Below the pieces are notes generated by a model. The model worked only from the letters and a program-made list of their open reading frames with translations, was not told where the DNA came from and ran no database searches. This document shows, piece after piece, positions 60,489 through 64,000 of a DNA stretch of 64,000 nucleotides. Position 1 is the stretch's first letter; each line of letters opens with the position of its first letter. The DNA comes from Sphaerisporangium viridialbum. Its GTDB lineage: Bacteria; Actinomycetota; Actinomycetes; Streptosporangiales; Streptosporangiaceae. Both the position numbers and the translations under genes were made by a program. Location of the stretch: positions 496,001 through 560,000 of the forward strand of contig NZ_CP187232.1 of assembly GCF_049674955.1 (NCBI RefSeq), read 5' to 3'.

Positions 60489-62071
60489 TGACATTCACCC
60501 AGGAGGTCCGCGCTGACCCGGTGCGCCCCGCCGGTCTCGGCCCGGTGGGCTGGCTGCGCTGGGCCTGGCGCCTGCTCACCTCGATGCGCACGGCGCTGAT
60601 CCTGCTGTTCCTGTTCGCGCTGGCCTCCGTGCCGGGCTCGATCTACCCGCAGCGGTCGATCAGCCCCGAGAAGGTCGCGCAGTACTTCAAGGACAGCCCC
60701 GGCGCGGCCAAGTGGCTCGACCGGCTCGGGCTCTTCGACGTCTTCACCTCGCCGTGGTTCGCGGCGACGTACCTGCTGCTGTTCCTCTCGCTGGCCGGAT
60801 GCGTCATCCCCCGGGCGGCCGCCCACCTGCGCGAGGTCCGGCGCACGCCTCCGGCCGCCCCGCGCAACCTGTCCAGGCTTCCCCAGCACGCGTCCTTCGA
60901 GGCCCCCGGCGCCACGGTGGAGTCCATCGCCGCGCAGCTCAGGAAGAAGCGCTTCCGCACGGTCACCGGCCCGGGCTGGGTGGCCGCCGAGAAGGGCTAC
61001 CTGCGCGAGACCGGCAACCTGCTGTTCCACGTCGCCCTGCTCGCCCTGCTGGTGGCGGTCGGCGCGGGCGGCCTGTACGGCTACCGGGGCAACGTGCTGA
61101 TCGTCGAGGGCAACGGCTTCGCCAACACCGTGGCGGCCTACGACAGGTACATCCCCGGCCAGAACGTGTCGGCGGAGTCGCTGGAGCCGTTCTCCTTCAC
61201 GCTCAAGGACTTCCAGGCCACCTACGTCGCCACGGGCGACCGGCGCGGGCAGCCGCTCGACTTCTCGGCCGCGCTCATGGTGACCGACCGCCCAGGCGCG
61301 CGTGAGCGGCCGTACGACCTGCGGGTCAACGAGCCGCTGGACGTCAACGGCACCCAGACCTACCTGATCGGGCACGGGTACGCCCCGACGTTCAAGGTCC
61401 TCGACGGGAAGGGGCAGGTGGCCTTCGAGGGGTCGGTGCCGTGCCTGACCGCCGACCAGATGACCTACACGTCCGAGTGCGTGATCAAGGTGCCGGACGC
61501 CGTGCCCGACCAGCTCGGATTCCTGGTGCGCTTCCTGCCGACGACGGTTCCCGCGCAGGACGGCTCGTACGTCTCGGTCTTCCCCGGCGCGGCCAACCCC
61601 ACGGCCCAGGTGTTCGCCTTCTCCGGCGACCTCGGGATGAAGTCGGGGGAGCCGCAGTCGGTCTACCAGCTCGACACCAAGAACCTCAAGCCCCTGGTCA
61701 TGGGGCTCAAGACCAAGCCGCTCGCCGTCGGCGAAACCCTGCCGCTGCCGGGCGGCGCCGGGTCGATCCAGCTCACCGGGGTGCGTGAATGGATCAGCCT
61801 CCAGATCGCCTATGACCCTGGCAGGATCCCGGCCCTGCTCGCCGCGGGCCTTTCGGTCCTCGGGCTCGTGCTCTCGCTCACCGTCCGCCGCCGCCGGGTC
61901 TGGGCGCGGGTGAAGGAGGGCGAGGGCTCCACCGAGGTCGAGGTCGGCGGGCTGACGCGCACCGAGGGCGGCCCCGGCTTCGCCGAGGAGTTCTCCCAGA
62001 TCGTCACGGCCCTTCGAGGTCCCGAGGCCGGCGATGCCGCCTCGCGTCAAGGAGTAAAGGATGCCCACTGA
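60488..62071 (+). CDS. resB: cytochrome c biogenesis protein ResB
   Basis: 527 residues. N-terminal helices WRLLTSMRTALILLFLFALASVPGSIYPQ and TYLLLFLSLAGCVIPRAAAHL, a third helix near residue 180, a large extracytoplasmic domain and a last helix near the C-terminus: the usual ResB/Ccs1 plan. With CcsB it forms the system II haem-delivery and ligation complex. The ATG overlaps the ccdA stop by one base; it overlaps ccsB by 11 bp. Confidence 0.95.
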   Translation: MTFTQEVRADPVRPAGLGPVGWLRWAWRLLTSMRTALILLFLFALASVPGSIYPQRSISPEKVAQYFKDSPGAAKWLDRLGLFDVFTSPWFAATYLLLFLSLAGCVIPRAAAHLREVRRTPPAAPRNLSRLPQHASFEAPGATVESIAAQLRKKRFRTVTGPGWVAAEKGYLRETGNLLFHVALLALLVAVGAGGLYGYRGNVLIVEGNGFANTVAAYDRYIPGQNVSAESLEPFSFTLKDFQATYVATGDRRGQPLDFSAALMVTDRPGARERPYDLRVNEPLDVNGTQTYLIGHGYAPTFKVLDGKGQVAFEGSVPCLTADQMTYTSECVIKVPDAVPDQLGFLVRFLPTTVPAQDGSYVSVFPGAANPTAQVFAFSGDLGMKSGEPQSVYQLDTKNLKPLVMGLKTKPLAVGETLPLPGGAGSIQLTGVREWISLQIAYDPGRIPALLAAGLSVLGLVLSLTVRRRRVWARVKEGEGSTEVEVGGLTRTEGGPGFAEEFSQIVTALRGPEAGDAASRQGVKDAH

Positions 62072-63053
62072 CGTCAACTCAGGGCTCGCCACGCTCAGCG
62101 ACCAGCTGATACTGGCGACCGTCCTGCTGTATGTCCTCGCCATGATCGGCTACGCGCTCGACCTCGGCTTCGGCCGGGCCCGGCCGGCCGAAGCGGCGCG
62201 CGAACTCGTCCCCGTCGGCGGCGGCACGGCCGTCGCCGAGGCGGGTGAGGCCGGCACCACCGCCGCCCGTACGGGGGAGGCCGGAGCGGGCTCCACGGGC
62301 GCGGGTGACGCGGGCCGCACACCGCCCGCCTGGACCGCCCGGGCGGGCACTCTCGCGGTCGCCGTGAGCTTCCTCGGGTGGGCCGCCAACCTCGGGGCCA
62401 TCATCACCCGGGGCGTCGCGGTGGGCCGCTGGCCGTGGGGCAACATGTACGAGTTCGTGGTGGCGATCTGCTTCGCCGCCGTGACCGCGTTCCTGGTGAT
62501 GCAGGCCCGCCAGCCGGTGAGGTTCCTCGGGGCCTTCGTCTCGGTCGCGGCGGCACTCGGGCTCGGCTTCGCCGTCCGCTACCTGCACGTGCAGGCGGGG
62601 CCGGTCGTGCCCGCGCTCAACTCGTACTGGATCGCCATCCACGTCACCGCGGCGATCTTCGCGAGCGGCCTGTTCATCGTCGCCGGGGTCTCTGGCATCC
62701 TGTTCCTGACGCGCAAGGACGGCCCATCCCGGCTGCCCGGGCGTGACGATCTGGAGCGCGTCGCCCACCGGGCCATCGTGATCGCCTTCCCGATCTGGAC
62801 GTTCGCGGTGATCGCGGGCGCCCTGTGGGCGGACAAGGCGTGGGGCCGCTACTGGGGCTGGGACCCCAAGGAGGTCTGGGCGTTCATCACCTGGATCGCG
62901 TACGCGGCGTACCTGCACGCGAGGGCCACCGCCGGTTGGCGCGGCAGGGCGGCGGTGATCGTCCAGCTGGTCGCCTTCGGGTGCCTGCTGTTCAACCTGA
63001 TCGGCGTGAACATCTTCCTGTCGGGCCTGCACTCCTACGCGCAGGTGCCCTGA
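62061..63053 (+). CDS. ccsB: c-type cytochrome biogenesis protein CcsB (CcsA/ResC)
   Basis: 330 residues, multi-pass. The linker after the first helix is unusually Gly/Ala/Thr-rich. GNMYEFVVAICF, then the haem-handling tryptophan-rich stretch WGRYWGWDPKEVWAFITWIAYAAYLHARA, are the family hallmarks. It is the haem-channel half of the system II synthase. Last gene of the operon, followed by a terminator. Confidence 0.95.
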   Translation: MPTDVNSGLATLSDQLILATVLLYVLAMIGYALDLGFGRARPAEAARELVPVGGGTAVAEAGEAGTTAARTGEAGAGSTGAGDAGRTPPAWTARAGTLAVAVSFLGWAANLGAIITRGVAVGRWPWGNMYEFVVAICFAAVTAFLVMQARQPVRFLGAFVSVAAALGLGFAVRYLHVQAGPVVPALNSYWIAIHVTAAIFASGLFIVAGVSGILFLTRKDGPSRLPGRDDLERVAHRAIVIAFPIWTFAVIAGALWADKAWGRYWGWDPKEVWAFITWIAYAAYLHARATAGWRGRAAVIVQLVAFGCLLFNLIGVNIFLSGLHSYAQVP

Positions 63054-63071
63054 GCCCCTAAGCGTCCCCTG

Positions 63072-63105
63072 AACGGCCCGCTGCTCCCCTACGAGCGGGC
63101 CGTTT
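63072..63105 (+). terminator. terminator of the cytochrome c maturation operon
   Basis: AACGGCCCGCT and AGCGGGCCGTT are perfect 11-bp arms around an 11-base loop, followed by TTCG. It lies 18 bp after the ccsB stop. Confidence 0.75.
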
Positions 63106-63176
63106 CGACGTCCGTGCCCGCCGATCGGGCCGGCACGGGCGTGCTGTCTCCAGGCGGTCAGGGAGACGCGCGGGGG

Positions 63177-63485
63177 TCAGTCGTCCTCCCTGCGGAGGCG
63201 ACGGTCTAGGTCGCGGAGGAAGTCGGGGTCGTCGTCGGGTCCACGGGGCACGGAGGGCCGGGGGCGGCCGGAGCGGCCGATGCGCTGCCGCTGAACTGCC
63301 TGCTCACTCTGGGGGCGGCCGAGCAGCAGCCACAGGAGGCCGCCGAGGTCGACCAGGAGGACGACGATGAGAACCCACAGAAGCTTGGGCAGGTTCCTTA
63401 CGTCCTCCTCCGGTGTGGTGATCACATCGAACAGGCAGTAAAGCCAGAAGGCTAACAGGGCCAGGCCAAGAAGCACGCTAGGCAT
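63177..63485 (-). CDS. small membrane protein with phospholipase D-nuclease N-terminal-like domain
   Basis: 102 residues with two transmembrane helices: VLLGLALLAFWLYCLFDVITTPEEDVRNLPKLLWVLIVVLLVDLGGLLWLLLG is the PLDNc region seen at the N-terminus of cardiolipin synthases, here alone with a basic tail. Function unknown; possibly a membrane regulator. ATG 63485 follows TACGCT by exactly six bases on the minus strand, consistent with a leaderless transcript. Confidence 0.8.
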   Translation of the reverse strand: MPSVLLGLALLAFWLYCLFDVITTPEEDVRNLPKLLWVLIVVLLVDLGGLLWLLLGRPQSEQAVQRQRIGRSGRPRPSVPRGPDDDPDFLRDLDRRLRREDD

Positions 63486-63491
63486 GTCCGC

Positions 63492-63497
63492 AGCGTA
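63492..63497 (-). promoter_or_regulatory. -10 element of the PLDNc-like gene
   Basis: TACGCT on the minus strand, six bases before the ATG at 63485. Confidence 0.45.
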
Positions 63498-63631
63498 AGC
63501 CATTCGACGGTAGATCGTGTTTTCGGGGCGTGACAGCGTGCCGCGGATCCATCCCCGTAGGACATTCCTGATGACTTCCCGAGCGGCCTCGTCGTACCGT
63601 GGACCGTGACCACGCTTCGCGGACGGGAGAG

Positions 63632-64000
63632 GTGCGTGCAGATGTTCGCGCTCGCTCGGGCCCCCTGGCCGTCGCCTTGACGGCGTACTCCGGCGACAGG
63701 GGTCGCCATCGCAGGGGCCCGCGCTGGCGGCAGAAGGCGCCGTACGGCCTTCCCCGCCGTGGAGAGGTCCCCCGCGAGGGAACCCCCGAGCCCTCGGACG
63801 GGCGTCCCGAGTCCTTCCGCGAGGGCCGTCCTGAGTCGTTCCGCGAGGGCCTTGAGGGCCGCGAGGGCCGCGCTGACCAGGCACGCGACCGCGCGGACTA
63901 CCGCGACAGCGGGCGCAGGGCGAACCGCCGCGAGAGCCGCGCCGACGCGTTCTGGGAGGGCGAGCAGCCCAGGGCCGATGCCATGCGGGCCGTCACCGCC
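63632..64000 (+). CDS. arginine-rich hypothetical protein, N-terminal part (3' end outside window)
   Basis: An open frame from GTG 63632 (GGGAG just upstream) to the right edge encodes a very basic, repetitive peptide: VRADVRARSGPLAVALTAYS, then GRPESFREG repeated in tandem and a charged stretch ending DAFWEGEQPRADAMRAVTA. No family can be named from this part. The low complexity leaves some doubt that this is a real coding region. Confidence 0.4.
   Translation, partial: MRADVRARSGPLAVALTAYSGDRGRHRRGPRWRQKAPYGLPRRGEVPREGTPEPSDGRPESFREGRPESFREGLEGREGRADQARDRADYRDSGRRANRRESRADAFWEGEQPRADAMRAVTA

Overview
The window is about 64 kb of very GC-rich chromosomal DNA from a filamentous actinomycete. 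The best guess is Streptosporangiales (a Nonomuraea/Streptosporangium-type genome). Reasons: actinobacterial gene content (HspR/HAIR heat-shock control, Rex, a BldN-like sigma factor with an RsbN-like partner), many GTG starts, frequent 4-bp stop/start overlaps, and many genes that look leaderless. Gene order in the right half resembles, from memory, the proC - HTH - bS22 - epimerase - acyltransferase - serB1 - glutaredoxin - hemACDB - hemL - resBC block of mycobacteria (around Rv0500-Rv0530) and the bldN/rex/hem region of Streptomyces.

Layout. 1-15.8 kb: stress and miscellaneous metabolism. This holds the end of a TauE/SafE exporter, a membrane Rieske protein, an HD hydrolase, an orphan molybdopterin oxidoreductase, a Fur-type regulator with catalase, a CapA-like lipoprotein, an EphD-like epoxide hydrolase/SDR fusion with a TetR regulator and a perfect palindrome, an AraC regulator, and small proteins. 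One of these (15.1-15.7 kb) has a long inverted repeat that would sequester its ribosome binding site. 15.8-22.8 kb: the chaperone cluster dnaK-grpE-dnaJ-hspR-clpB on the minus strand, with two HspR sites (HAIR) bracketing the dnaK promoter. 22.9-34.5 kb: secreted peptidase, proline dehydrogenase, proC, an EF-hand protein, an MFS pump, a MacAB-like efflux operon, an AcuC-like deacetylase and a conserved predicted phosphatase. 34.8-37.6 kb: excisionase-like HTH, the 32-residue ribosomal protein bS22, an epimerase and a PlsC-type acyltransferase.

37.6-44.75 kb is an accessory block inserted in this backbone. It begins with a diverged duplicate of the acyltransferase 3' end. It then carries a NYN-domain protein, a three-gene overlapping operon of unknown small proteins divergent from an XRE-TPR regulator and a pterin carbinolamine dehydratase, a YVTN beta-propeller lipoprotein, and a HigBA-like toxin-antitoxin pair with truncated antitoxin copies and a dispersed repeat. 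No integrase or transposase is visible.

44.77-64 kb returns to conserved backbone: a SerB1-like HAD phosphatase, rsbN/bldN-like genes with a BldN-type promoter in front of rsbN, an unusual membrane/ABM fusion, glutaredoxin, rex-hemA-hemC-hemD (with a Rex operator), hemB, a primase/polymerase-domain protein, hemL, a LysR regulator, a histidine phosphatase, and the system II cytochrome c maturation operon (TlpA-like, ccdA, resB, ccsB). Together rex, the hem genes and the res genes couple redox sensing to haem supply, haem attachment and respiration. An arginine-rich gene runs off the right edge.
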